Assembly (NCBI RefSeq): GCF_947242115.1
Contig: NC_074713.1
Location: forward strand, 14,498,126 to 14,562,125
DNA length: 64,000 nt
DNA from: Biomphalaria glabrata
Lineage: Eukaryota > Mollusca > Gastropoda > Planorbidae
Direction: 5' to 3'
In this document: piece after piece, positions 46,131 through 58,462 of the stretch
Numbering within the stretch: position 1 is the stretch's first letter
Layout: each line of letters opens with the position of its first letter
Notes under the pieces: model-generated
Databases searched by the model: none
What the model was told of the DNA's origin: nothing
Seen by the model: only the letters and a program-made list of their open reading frames with translations
Position numbers and translations under genes: made by a program

Positions 46131-49100
46131 TTAGTGCAAGTTAAAACCTTTTATAATAAGGGGGCTTTGGTACCAGAGGAGATCCTTCTCTGCAGGGATA
46201 TTTATAGACTGACATTGTGTAGGGGAGTCATTTAGAATGCAGCCAATTGCATCATGGGAATATTTTTGATTGGCCCTTTCTCTCCTTTTGTGATGGCTAT
46301 AAATATAGTTTAGTTTTTGGTGGACACAGAACCTGGAGATGCAGGGTGTTGTGTCCACAGACTGCGGATGGGATGTAGTGTCTCCATTCACTACATTTCT
46401 AGAAAAATCTTTGTGTTTGGAATGGATTACAAATTCACAATTGTTCTTCTTTGTGTCATCTTTTTCAGCATCATCACCATTCTTGTGTGAAGTGGGCTCT
46501 TTCTCTGCACCACTGGCATCTTTTTCACATAGAGAGCAGTCAAGGAGTTCTATCCCAGACAGCTCCATTTCTGCATCCATTAGTGTTAAATCATGACAGG
46601 TTGGTACCAAATAAGTACAATGAAAATTCAATGTAATTACTGTTCCAATGCGGGGTGCAGCAAAAGACATTTTAGGTAGAAACCATTGAAGAGGGCAAGT
46701 CCTTGGCGCAGAAAATAACAGCATTATATTTGTAGGTGAAATTGTATTTGTGAGAACGCCAAAGATATCTTCACTGATTATCTGGGGAAAAAAGAACCAT
46801 GTTGTTAATAATAATAATAAAAAAAGAATAACATTGACAAAGAATGATTTTCATTAAGAAGTGGGTTAATGGTGTTTTTTTGTTTTTTTCCAAAGAGAGT
46901 GTAGGGACAGGCGGTAGAGATGGGGATACAAAACTAAGGGTTTTAGTTCAAAAGTAGGTTGAGGAGGGAATTAAAATACATTGTTTTATCAAAGAAACCT
47001 TAGAAACAAGTTAGTCCCTTTAAGTTATACAAAAATTATGCTACAAGAAAATGACAGCAAAAAATAATGAAACTGCAGAGGTCATTTGTAGTTTATTAGT
47101 AAAAAAAATAATTAAAAAAAAATATATATACGTATATATACATAAAGCAACAGAAAACTTGTCAAAACAATTTACCTGTTTAAAAAGTGTAGTTTTACAA
47201 ACTACTAATGGTAAACAATCTGCATCTGGGCAGGGGGGAGGAAAGTTGATAAAATATGATTCCTTTGGACTAACAACTGTGCCACCCAGCAGAACTGCGA
47301 CCTGTTAATGAATTAAGAAAATAATCATTTTAACTTTGAACAGAATTTCTCTTTACTCATAATAATGTAAAAAACTAAGAGAGTTAAACTTTGCTAAGTC
47401 AATTGTTTTACTGGCTGATTCAGGCATCCTGTTCCATGCTCTTAATAGCATAAAAAAAAAGGAGCACTTGTACCAATTTGTTCAAGCATATGGAATTAGA
47501 AATGTGTCTTATCTTTTGTGCCTATCTGAGTATTTAATAATTTTTTAAGGTTGTGTGTTTGTTTTTGTAAATCATGGTTTTGTGTTTTATGTATTAATGC
47601 TAGTTTATTTTTACATCTCTATCCTGAAGTGTCTCAGTTGAGTGATTTTATTAATGAAGCTACTCTAGTCAAATATTAATATTCCTTTGTTTTAAATTTC
47701 ATTGCTATATTTTGTGGATTTTCTATCTTTTTTTAAATGCTTTCTTGAGTTCAGGGGTCCCCAAAAAGATGCATATTCTAATTTTTAATTTTATATTCCT
47801 GTTTGATTTGTAAAAATTTCTTGTTTATGAGATAAAAGAATTAAGTGTAAACTAATAGGAATAACTACATCTTATCTTACAGGTAGTAAAGACAAACGTA
47901 AAATACATTGGGAAGAACAGAGACATACGTCCCATTCTACTTCACTGTTATAGTGAGAAAGAATGCTTTGTTTTTAACAACCATAGACAAGTAAACCCAT
48001 ATACTAATAGGAACAAGAAGTTGCTTGATCCCAAAGTAAAGATACAATTCTACAAGAAGCAGTTGATGAGAAGGCATTATAATGTTTCTGAGTAAAAAAA
48101 TAAAAAAAATAACATCAATGAATGCTTTCAGAAGTTTCTTGAGTTATTCTCAATCTTACTAGAGTGAATGTCTCATTTCTGTTTTTTTGTTTCTTCCACC
48201 AACCCACACCAATCATTTAGTTGGTTGTTTTCCTAGTCAACATGATATGTATAGCAAGGAAATTAATATTGTTATGTGTACTATGTCACCTCATTGTATA
48301 AATAAATAGTAATCATTAATCTAGATTATCACGTTGGCTTTGTTTATGAATAAATTTAGTTTTTATAAATAATATTTTTTTCCTCATTTTATTATTTTTA
48401 GAACAATGTTTGTGACTATGTGACAGAGACAGGGCAATAAACCAGAGGCGCAGTAAGAGATATTATTCACAAAAATTTAGCAAATAATATCAATTTAAAA
48501 ACAAACAAACATTGTATCATACTTCTATCAATAACAGCAATAATTTCTTTTAGAATAAAGGTATGTGTGTATTACAATTATTACATTTTTTTAAATAAAG
48601 CTCTCAATAATACTAGTCTTTAGTTCTATGTACAAAAAAGCAATTAAAAGTAGCCAATATCTGAGCTGTCATTAACCATAGAAGTTGTTCACCATTTGTA
48701 TGCAATTCATAAAGTAATTGATCTAAGAAATACTTTACATACCAACAATGATCATGGTGTACACACTTACCTGTTCTATTTCAGGACACACTTCAAAAGC
48801 TTTCTTCAAGTTATCAAATGTTTGAGTTAGATCTTGAATAAGACTTTTAGTTTTCTTGATTGTTGAGTTCTTAGTGAGTGGAGCTTTAGTAATGTCCAAT
48901 TTTGAAAGCTTTGGAAGAAAACAAAAAAGTATTTTTCAACATTACTGGTATCTGCAAATTAGTTTAGATGCTTAATTACTTGTCACAATTGATTATTGGT
49001 ATATTAAAGATCCTCTGCCGCATTGATTTTGTAAAGGTTTAAAATGAGATGTTCATAAAGTTATCCCCTGTACATTTCACAACACAGCAAACTGTATGAG

Positions 49101-52100
49101 GTGTAAAGTATGTCCATAGTTTCCGTTATGCTATGTTAATGAGTAAAATAAATTTTGTAAACCCTGCACAGCTACCATTTGTTTGTAAAATCTTGTATGA
49201 CCCATGAAAATGTGGCAGCAGTTTTTATATTTGTTGAGCTAAAAACTTGTAAGCAGTCTGTTCTTGTATTTCATCTATTACACACTTCTGGAGAGTGTGT
49301 TGACTCTATGATGAGACAATTTAATTTGAAATACTAAAATGTTTATAGGGGAGCAAACAGTCAACACAGTAAAAGTTTTAATGGAAATTTATCATTTGTT
49401 TTAATTGGGTTAGTAGTTTACTGTGCATAATAAAAAATACTATTCGTTCTAAGACAGGGAGGATGTTGTGATGGAATGGATGCTTGTCTTGTAGTTAACT
49501 GTTGATGACTGTAGATTATGACAGATTACTCTGCAAATGGTATGAGTTTCTTGTTCGGGTGTATTCTAGTGCAATTAACACACAAGCAAAACAACTACCA
49601 CCGGTTTTAACAGTTAAGAGACGAGTCTGAAACTCAGTTGAACAGTTTCAATAATGTTTAATCCACTAAAGGCCACAGTCGATGTTTCTGTCGATAAAAT
49701 ACGTCCTAACCCAATGCAATCCTATCAACAACTGATTTTCTGTCTCTAAGTAGTCTTTAACTCATCTAAATCAAAGCGTCACTAGTCACGTTCAAAACCC
49801 GTCCACTATGGTGCGTCTAAAAATACAAACTAAGTGTCGAAGAATGTATATATTAATTCAACTGTTAATTTTCAAAGAGACGTTGATAAAAGTCTTAGTG
49901 CCTTACTTACAGTACTGGGTCATTTCATCTGAACCATCAAATATTTAATAGTTGGGATAGAGATATTTCACCTACTCTTTTTCGATGCGAAAAAAAAAAA
50001 AGGGGGCTATTGTGTTTGTTTATGTTATTATCTGACCTGATAACACAGCCAGCGCTAGGTGAACAGTCAACCATGACGACTAGTAGTGACAATTTAAGAA
50101 AGTTAGGTTTTGTAAACATCACTCAGGCCATTCATGTCAGATATGGTCATGTGACCATCCAGAAGGAAAGGGCGAAGTTCTGTCAGTTGTGAAAAGGCCT
50201 TTGGGGACCCTATATAAAGAGTGAAGGTGTCACAGTCCAGACTCTGGTACAGTGAGTTCAGTGTGAAGTCGATCTGGAACAGTTGAACCCACTACAAGTT
50301 CAGGATGAGGAGGAGAGGCCAGTAGATGTTGGTACAACAATATAGAGTTGATACAACATTACAATTATCTATGGTGAACCATTTGTACAGTCAGGGTTAT
50401 GGGTTGCCAATCGTGCAGCACGGGCTATTATTTAGTAGACATTAAAGAGTTTGGAGCCATAAGTTGTCACATTTTTTTAGTTGGAAGTGTTGTTTAGTGC
50501 AGTATTTGCGGAGAGACTGGATAGAGAGAGTGGTTACAATATATAGAAACATTTTGAAAGGTTTGGGTTAAGGACATTATATTTTGATTTTATATACATT
50601 TATTTTTCTAAAAAAAAGTAAAAAAATTATTTGAAAATTAATTTTTAAATGGTTGACAATGTTAAATACAGGAAAATTTTAGTCATTCAAAATGTATTCA
50701 TGTTAAATCAATATAATTTAACAAAACTATAAAAAAAAATTCATTAGAAAGAAATATGAAAAGCCATATTTCTTACCATTTTCAAATTACAATTTGTTTC
50801 AGCTGTCCAAATCTGTGACTTAGTATGAACTTGCTGACAGCCATCTTTTATTTCATATTTTGCTAACTTTTCAGTTGATACCTCTTGCATTCGTCTTTCA
50901 AAATCTTTGCTGATGTACTCAGAATCCGTTCCCTTATATACACATTAATTAAAAGGAAAAAAAGGGATGACTTATGTATTTTTACAGTACAGAATCATAG
51001 ATTATAACTGTTATGGTCTTCCCCTTTGAAAATAAAGATGATATGAGTGCCCAACTTTTAAATGTTTACAATCAAAAATGTTTTTATAGATTAGAGGCTT
51101 AGCATGACTCTTATTGAGTATTATCTTGATAATTTTTTTTCTTAATTGGGCACATGCATCTTTTGTGTGCTAAGACATTCTTCCTTATGTATCACAGACA
51201 TGATGTCAACATAAAATCTGTCTTCTACACTTTTTGTCACTTGTTTTCTATACATAGCGTCTAGTGTAGTTTATTTTCTTAAGTTGTTAGTTCTAGGACT
51301 AGAAGTTTAGAACTTGTCATTCTTATATCCTTAAGTGGCTTAAGTTGTAAGCCTTTAGGCACTTTTAATGGCATATCCATAACTTAGTTTCAATGCTTCT
51401 AAGACACAAATTATATGACACTGAGAAGACCCTACAGAGAGATGGTTGATATGGTAACTCTTTATGACAAATGTGGAAGCATTATTATATGGACTATCAT
51501 ATAAATGAAATATATTTGGCTTGTTTTCTATACATAGCGTCTAGTCTAGTTTATTTTCTTAAGTTGTTAGTTCTAGGACTAGAAGTTTAGAACTTGTCAT
51601 TCTTATATCCTTAAGTGGCTTAAGTTGTAAGCCTTTAGGCACTTTTAATGGCATATCCATAACTTAGTTTCAATGCTTCTAAGAGACAAATTATATGACA
51701 CTGAGAAGACCCTACAGAGAGATGGTTGATATGGTAACTCTTTATGACAAATGTGGAAGCTTTATTATATGGACTATCATATAAATGAAATATATTTTAA
51801 TTTAAACTGTTATTTTCTTATTGAAAAGCATAATAATGCATAATATAGGTTTTAAATTTTTGGGCTGGTTATGTGATCCATACATAGGCTCCATAATCTT
51901 ATATTATATTGATCTAGAATCTAGATTCCTAGATTATTATTTCTAATTCTAGAATCTAGAAATAATCTAGATTTACTCCAAGAAGAGTAGTAGATCTAAT
52001 CTAGAATCTAGCCCTAATCTAGATCCAACTAGATCTAGACTTTTCTAGATTATTAAAGATTCACAAGTGACTAGAACTTGACACTAGAGTCTAGATTCTA

Positions 52101-52795
52101 GAGCTAGATCTATCATTTACTCCAGAAGTTGGCAGAAGTCTACAGAAGAGTAATCAGAGTTTTCAGACTTTATCTAAAATCTAACTAAAGTTATCTAGAA
52201 TCTAGATCTAAAATCTAAATTATTCTAAATAATTCTTACTTACATTTGTGGCTTCTTTGGCATACTCATTCTGCTCGTTGCCTTTGAAGAAATTTATATT
52301 TTTATGTGCTTGATTTTGATGATAACCATGTTTGATTCTGGTCTCTTTTATTAATTTAGGAAAAACATGATCATGATGATTTAGTCGAGCTTGTTCAAGT
52401 TGTTGGTAATCACTGCTAGATCTATTCAGACCATTCCTTTTAAATTCCATCAAATCTAGACCTAAATTTTGTTCTAGATCTAGGTCTAATAATAAATCTG
52501 CTTTCATATTTGACGACATATTCTCTGATGATGACTCTGTCAAGACACTCAACTTACTCAAGTCTGTTTGAACTTCTGCCAGTGCTTTTTGATTTTCTGA
52601 CGATTCTCCAGTCTTTACATTATTATTCAGAAAAAATGATAATTGATCTAAAGGAAGAGGGATTTGTTGGCGTTCATATAAAAGATATTTAATTAATTCA
52701 ATCACAAGACTTGCTCTAGTACTAGATAGTAATGCTCCATCAAAATCAATATCATGAGAAGTGCATTTTCTTTTATCACTCGAAACACCCGCCAT
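46131..52795 (-). CDS. MAD2L1BP: MAD2L1-binding protein (p31comet)
   Basis: Spindle-checkpoint silencing factor; in animals it binds closed MAD2 and with TRIP13 disassembles mitotic checkpoint complexes. Minus-strand exons: 52244-52795, 50777-50932, 48771-48908, 47176-47301, 46131-46781 (stop at 46131). All introns are phase 0; 540 aa, about twice the human protein (274). Recognisable blocks: ELIKYLLYERQQIPLPLDQL (residues 33-52; human LLKHIMYQRQQLPLPYEQL), VAVLLGGTVVSPKESYFINF in exon 4 (human ILLGGNALSPKEFYELDL), and the C-terminal QKLNYIY ... LLWYQSPLIIKGF, the seat-belt-like end of the HORMA fold. The extra length is polar and charged sequence in exon 1 (residues 75-184) and exon 5 (acidic KNGDDAEKDDTKK region), probably disordered. 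The start is the first ATG, with a stop upstream. Identity rests on these motifs only. Confidence 0.9.
47370..47830 (-). mobile_element. Diverged CR1/L2-like LINE 3' region
   Basis: Parallels 20300-20760 of the large copy (TTCAGGCATCCTGTTCCATG, CTTGAGTTCAGGGGTCCCCA) at clearly lower identity, so older. In MAD2L1BP intron 3. No open frame. Confidence 0.8.
48955..49150. repeat. Interspersed repeat shared with the window's right edge
   Basis: Matches 63785-64000 in the same orientation with indels (GCAAATTAGTTTAGMTGCTT, TGTCACARTTGATTAYTG, GTACATTTC, GTATGTCC). In MAD2L1BP intron 2. No coding capacity. Confidence 0.7.
50150..50560 (+). mobile_element. Possible solo LTR (fossil)
   Basis: Promoter-like TATATAAAGAG (about 50212) followed about 230 bp later by ATTAAA and a GT-rich stretch, in GC-richer sequence within MAD2L1BP intron 2. 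The layout resembles U3-R-U5 of an LTR. No internal region, clear ends or target duplication are established; weak call. Confidence 0.2.
51241..51796. repeat. Recent 280-bp tandem duplication
   Basis: 51241-51520 and 51521-51796 are direct neighbours that differ at about three positions. Lies in MAD2L1BP intron 1. Not coding. Confidence 0.95.
51890..52220. repeat. TCTAGATC-rich cluster in MAD2L1BP intron 1
   Basis: Repeated AATCTAGA, GATCTAGA and TCTAGATC words directly beside the exon 1 donor (52238-52243). Confidence 0.65.
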
Positions 52796-53703
52796 GTTGA
52801 CGTTTAAAAAGGGAAGCTACTTTGAAGTTTTTACTTGAACCCACAGACCTATATAAGTATAATGGCGTTTTATTTCCGTGTGCGTGTGTGTGTGTGCAGG
52901 TACATTTCCCCTTTGCCAACTACTTCTAAATGGTTACTTTTTAAAATTAATATATATTTTTTTAGTGTTGGAAAGATTAAGAAAAAGATCATATAAAGAT
53001 CATAGAAATAACACGAAAAGCTTTTTACTTCAACTGATACAATTTTACAATATAAATATTTAGTTTTGAGAAAACAACTCTGAATTTTATGTGATGTAAA
53101 AACTTAATACAAATTATTTTTATTGCAAATTTCAATAAACTCAGACCATAATACCTCCTATAATATATGACTAATGCACAATATTTTACAAAACAAAATA
53201 CTCACAATAGGCTTTCAAATTAAAATAAATTAACAAATTTTGAAACCATTTTGCTCAAGATTTTATTTAAACTGTTATAATAAGCCCTTAAATTAATATT
53301 TCAGGGAATTGCCCCTCTCCTAGATTAATATAAAAAAAATGATATCTTAAAAATACTATCTGTACATTTTAAGTACTCATACTAAGGCGAATGATTTTTT
53401 TCATAAATACCTGGTATATCTTTTATTTTTTAAATCTCATTTTGTTAAAGAAAAATTGGTATTTATAGGTGTGCAAAGTTATTTGAAAACAGGTTACAGA
53501 GATAGTAGGCTAAGCGGGTTCTCAGATATGTTGATTGAGAATTTTTATATCAGTAATTTTGAGATTAAGCAATGGCTTGGAAAACATAATAAAGAAAAAT
53601 AAAAAATGCGTGTATAATCTCATTTGTTTAACTCATACTTAAAATAAAAATTATTAAAAATACCTCAAATGGCTTCTATATATATTTACCTCAAATCTCT
53701 TTT
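52796..53703. other. Intergenic DNA upstream of MAD2L1BP
   Basis: Contains a short GT run (52877-52896) about 85 bp upstream of the start codon, otherwise plain AT-rich DNA. No promoter motif can be assigned. Confidence 0.4.
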
Positions 53704-53960
53704 GGAGGCACAGTGGCTGAGTGGTAAAACACTTGGCTTCTGAACTGGGGGTGTTTAGGGTGCCTCTGAGTCTGCCACGCTCTATTGAGTACCTAACATT
53801 AGTTGGGGAAAATTAATTAAGTAAAGGCAGTTGGTCATTGTGCTGGCCACATGACATCCATAGGCCACAGAAACAGATGGCCTTTACATCATCTGCCCCG
53901 TAGATCACAAGATCTGAAAGGGGAACTTTATTTATTTATTATTATTTTTTTTTTTTTTTT
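53704..53960 (+). mobile_element. tRNA-derived SINE (family 1), most complete copy
   Basis: tRNA-like head with A box GTGGCTGAGTGGTAAAACAC and a degenerate B-box half, then the body GTAAAGGCAGTTGGTCATTG, GCTGGCCACATGACATCCAT, CACAGAAACAGATGGCCTTT, and the 3' end GAAAGGGGAACTTTA followed by a TTTA/T-rich tail. The same body appears at 15821-16034 and 4978-5133. Confidence 0.85.
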
Positions 53961-55141
53961 ACAAATCTTTATATTAATTTACTTTTTTATTTTTTGCAAA
54001 TAAAATCTCACCTTCTAGATAAGGCTCTTGATTATAGGCAAATTAAAATTGTAAAATAAAAGCGCTTTAAAAGTAAAACAATTTAAATTTATTTTATAGT
54101 CATTTTTTTCTTCTTATAGTTGTAAATTTATCTGGTAAATAAAATTGTCAAAAGCATTTACATTAGCAACACATTTCAATTCAGATCTATAGTTCCGCAT
54201 TTTACGGTGTTAATATAGCTTTTTCAACACAAATTGCATAGATCTAGAATCTAGATACCAAGATATTTTGAAATAATTTAGATTTAAATCGGATATTTTT
54301 AAAGAATACGTTTTATTTATATGTTGTGAATTTGCATTTCTGTTTCAAAATAAAAATAATTTTGTTCTAGATCTAGATATATATTCTAGATCTCTTGTCT
54401 AGATATATTAGTCTGGTCCATTAGTCTAGTGATTTTATTGGATTTTTTTAAATTGGGAGATTAAATCAAAAGTAACCGGCGAAATAACAGTTGTTACTGT
54501 GTACTGTCTGCAATACAATAGGCTTGAATAGCTTTTAAAATTCATAAATTGGCTTGAGTTAGTAGAGTCTAGATCCATATACATAGGAAATTGATAGGCT
54601 AGGCTACTCAGTTCTCTACATCGAGATCTATAAGAATAGTAGATCTATAAGTATAGAATAGATTTAGACCCCTCTATATACTATCTAGATCTAGAAATCT
54701 AGACGGAGTCTATGACTATACTATATTGTCTATATAAATATACTATATTAACTATATAAGTCATAATAAGTATATTCTATTCTATTTTAATTCTAGGTCT
54801 AGAGTCTAGACTGTAGATCTATATTAATTATAAAGTTATACACTCTATATACTGAATATAGTCTACTCATTATTATTATAAATTATAGATCTAGATCTAC
54901 TTATATATAGCAATGGCAGAAAAACAGGTAGTCTATTTTTTAACTATTATTAGTTAGCATAATAATGTCATAGACATAATAATTATAATAAATAATTATA
55001 ATTAGATTAATAATATTTTATAATATACTACAATAATATTATAATATACATTATTATTATATTAATATTATTAATATATTTAATCACTTTTATAAGTTTA
55101 TATAGAGTAGTTTATTTAATCCGGTAATCCGGACATTACAT
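53961..55141. other. AT-rich, TCTAGATC-rich intergenic DNA
   Basis: TCTAGATC clusters at 54235-54260, 54365-54400 and 54600-54900, then simple AATAAT-rich sequence to 55100. No gene. Confidence 0.5.
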
Positions 55142-55329
55142 GAATGGACCTCATTCACCAATCGTAAACAAACAACATTTAGCCACGTGGTGCTCTATCT
55201 CTTCAATATAATTTACGATCTCATGTTTAATTCATGATGGTTGTTACGTGACAGTTTGTTTCGTTGTTTTCTCAACAAGATCACGTGACTAAATGTTGTT
55301 TGTTTACGATTGGTGAATGAGGTCCATTC
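55142..55329. mobile_element. Palindromic MITE with 48-bp inverted arms
   Basis: The arms 55142-55189 and 55282-55329 are reverse complements with one mismatch; each starts GAATGGACCTCATTCACCAA and ends in CACGTG. The 92-bp centre is unrelated. Such near-identity implies recent activity or conversion. The target duplication is not clear, so the superfamily is open. Confidence 0.85.
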
Positions 55330-55915
55330 GAACACTATCTGTTTTCGTGGTCATTACATAATAATTACATCTTTATTTTGATATTTAATATGAAACTAGT
55401 GCGCTGTATAATCATAGCATAATGTGCTTGCCCATTTTCCAATGATTCTAACCCAATTTTAGCTATCTTTTTTTTTATGTAAGGAAAAAGAATTTCAAAT
55501 TTGTAAGTCAGGTTGTTGTTTTTTCCTATGTCTATGTTACCAAGATGACTTTACCTCTTCCTAGGGTTAAGACATTTAAGACTATATAAATATATTTTTT
55601 GATTGGCTAAGTCTTTGCTAAGTAATGAGCCCGGCAATATTTTTATTCTGTTTTTGGAGCTGATTTATTTGATTCATAAGTATAAGCCAAGTTGTTTGAT
55701 TCAATACAAAAAAAAATTAATAGGGTGAGTGAATTAAATTACAATTTTCTTACCAAAATTTATTTCAAACAGACAGTTTTGGACATCACTGTTAATGATC
55801 TTATAATATATTTGTTTTTTTGTTGTTGTTTTTTTTATAGAGAATAAATGGGCAAATGTTTGGAGTGAGCTTGGTACATTGAATGAAGTTACATGCCTAG
55901 ATCTAGAATCTAGAC

Positions 55916-56111
55916 CAGGTGTTCTCAACCTGTGGGTCGCGACCCCTTGAGGGGTCGATTGACAATTTGTCAGGGGTCGCCTAAGACCATCGAAAATATG
56001 GATTGTATTTAGTGTATTCTTCTATTGCTGTGTACGTTATGGGGGGGGGGGTCACGGCAGAGTGGGGATAGTAAAAAGGGGTCGCCGAGCTTAAAAGGTT
56101 GAGAACTGCTG
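55916..56111 (+). mobile_element. SPIN-like hAT MITE, 196 bp
   Basis: Left end CAGGTGTTCTCAACC, right end (reversed) CAGCAGTTCTCAACC. Perfect 8-bp target duplication ATCTAGAC at 55908-55915 and 56112-56119. Inverted relative of 25921-26114 with the same GGGGTCGC-rich arms. It inserted into a TCTAGATC cluster. Apparent ORFs here are spurious. Confidence 0.93.
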
Positions 56112-57894
56112 ATCTAGACCTACTAGCACAGTGATGCTCAAAATACGGCCCGCGGGCCGGACGTAGTCCCATCAGGCCCACAGAAACGTCGGCACAAAGG
56201 GAAGAAAATCCCCCCTCCAAAAAAAAAAATAAGGTTGAAAAATGTATCTACACCTACTTTAGGGCTCTCATATTTTTTCTGAATGGATTGGTACCATGAC
56301 CTTTAACATTTGTGCGTTTATGAACAGGGACTCTGAATGTAGAATCTACCAGGAAATGTTGGCGGATCTTTACTTTTTATGAACATGACAATAAGCCAAC
56401 ATCTTTGTTTTATAAAGAAAGTGTGACTGTTTAAAAAAAACAACATATACATCAACATTTTAAAATAAATATGGGGCATCCTTGGTTTGTTGAACCATTG
56501 TCATATAATGCGCTGTCAAAGTCAAACTTTGAAATTTTGGCCTATATGTGTCTGAATAGTATCAAATACTCGATTATAATACTAGATCTATAAACTATGT
56601 CTATAAATAAATATTAAAAGTCTAGGACTAGTCTAAGACTGCCTTTATTAGCCTTTAGTTTTAAACTAGATTTAAGATAAAATTCTAGAATTCTAGATCT
56701 TAGATTTAGATGAGTAGGTCTCTAGTCTAGATCTATCTAGATTATTCAGATTATTCTAAATCTAAGTATAGACTATAGATCTAGTAATTTTCAGCTTGTG
56801 AACAACAATTTAAGTGCTGCCTACGCAATTTTTACGTTTTGGTAATGGTTAGTCCTAGGAAAAAACTGGAAACATCTTTAAATTCATCATCCTTTTGTCA
56901 ATAAAGATAGATAGATCTAGACATGGGCGTAGCCAGGCGGGGGGTTTTGGGGTTCAAACCCACCCCCTGCAGGGGGATCAGAGTTTAGTGACTGATTTTT
57001 TGCTTTGCTTTATTTATTTGTTTATTTTAGGTGAGATTTTAATACTAAACCATCACTTGCCCCAGCACAGCCAAGGGGGTTTTGAGTTTTGCAGTTAAAT
57101 CCCCCTCTTCTATAGAACAAAAAAGAAATGCAAACGACAATCCCCAAATTCCAAGAGCACAGCTAAGGAAAATTTTTATTTTAAAACCCACGCTGAAATT
57201 TACGATAAAACCCCTTCTTCAATATAAAAAAGCACATTACACACTCAAAATTCTATGAGCGTAGCCACAGGGGTTTTGAGTTTCACCCCCCCCCCTTTTC
57301 AGCGGGGTTTGAAGCTAAAAAATACCTTCATTATTAAAAAAAGTAAATTACACACTCAAAATGTTATGAGCCTAGCCAAAGGGGATTTTGAGTTTAAACC
57401 CCCTTCAGCGGGATTTGATGCTAAAAATGACCTCTTCATTATTAAAAAAAAAAGCAAATTACACACTAAAATTCTTTGAGCATAGCCAAGCCAATGCGGG
57501 TTTTTGAGTTTAAAACCCCCTCCTCCAGATGGCTTTTTTAAAATTTTAAAACCCCTCCAGATGGTTTTGAGTTTAAAATCCCCCTACAGAGAGTTTTGAG
57601 GTTGAAAACCTCTCTCTTCAATAGTATTCTAAAGCAGTCACCAAATTCTATGAGCGTAGCTAAATGGGTCTTGAATTAAAAAAAAAAACCACTCCAGAGA
57701 TTTTTTAGTTTAAAACCCCTCAACAGATGATTTGGATGATAAAACTTCCCCTTTCGATATAAAATCTAAAGCAATTACAGTCACCTAATTCCAAGAGCGT
57801 AGTTAATTTGAGAGGTTACACATTTCTACCAGTGGCTGGACTCCATTAATAAAGTGCAGTGAATAGTCATCTGCCAAAATTGAAAAACACCTAA

Positions 57895-58127
57895 ATGTGG
57901 GAAGCATGGTCGAGAGGCCAAGTGCGCTTAAACTTGGCTTGGCTTAAGGGGGCTCGAGGTTCGACACCCGACTCGGGCAGAGTTGCATTTACTGAGCGCC
58001 TAAAGGCAGCACGGAAAACCAACTCCTAGATACCCCCACTGGTCCACAAATGAGATTTGACCAAAAGCGCTCTGAGCATGCTATAAGCATGAAAGTAACG
58101 CTATATAAAAGCTATAATAAAAAAAAA
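57895..58127 (+). mobile_element. tRNA-derived SINE (family 3)
   Basis: tRNA-like head with A box GCATGGTCGAGAGGCC and B box GAGGTTCGACACC, a body, and a 3' domain with AAAAGCGCTCTGAGCATGCT and AACGCTATATAAAAGC, then an A tail. The 3' domain resembles that of V-SINE/RUDI-type molluscan SINEs (from memory, unverified). Confidence 0.8.
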
Positions 58128-58462
58128 ATGTGGCTCAACAAAGATGGCTAGATGGATTGTAGGAGTCAGTTATAGAGATCGGTCTCAATCAAGGAAATCC
58201 TATGCCGAACTGGGAGTCGACCCCTTAGTAAGGTTGTGACAGAGTGTCGCATGAGGTTTGCAGGACATGTTCTCTAACAAAATGAATTATACATAATAAA
58301 AGTTGCGATGACATCCTAGTACAACTTGGCGCCACACTTTCATGAAGGTCCTCAGAGCAGGTGGCAAGAGGCTTGAGACATTGCCAGTGACAGATTTTTG
58401 TGGAAACAACTTGCTGCCCAATGCGCCAAATGGCGCGGGAGGATCTAAGTCAGTAAGAATAG
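58128..58462 (+). mobile_element. RTE/I-like LINE 3' fragment
   Basis: Same family as 34519-35873: GTGGCTCAACAAAGATGGCT, CTATGCCGAACTGGGAGTCG, GATCTAAGTCAGTAAG. Starts exactly after the A tail of the preceding SINE. Broken by indels. Confidence 0.85.

Noticed and set aside
49463-49870. Block with AATGTTTAATCCACTAAAGG considered as an inverted LTR
   Set aside because: No ends, no target duplication and no partner copy; too weak to list as an element.
55981-56220. Minus-strand frame over the SPIN-like MITE
   Set aside because: Covers TIRs and a G run; it is non-coding MITE sequence.
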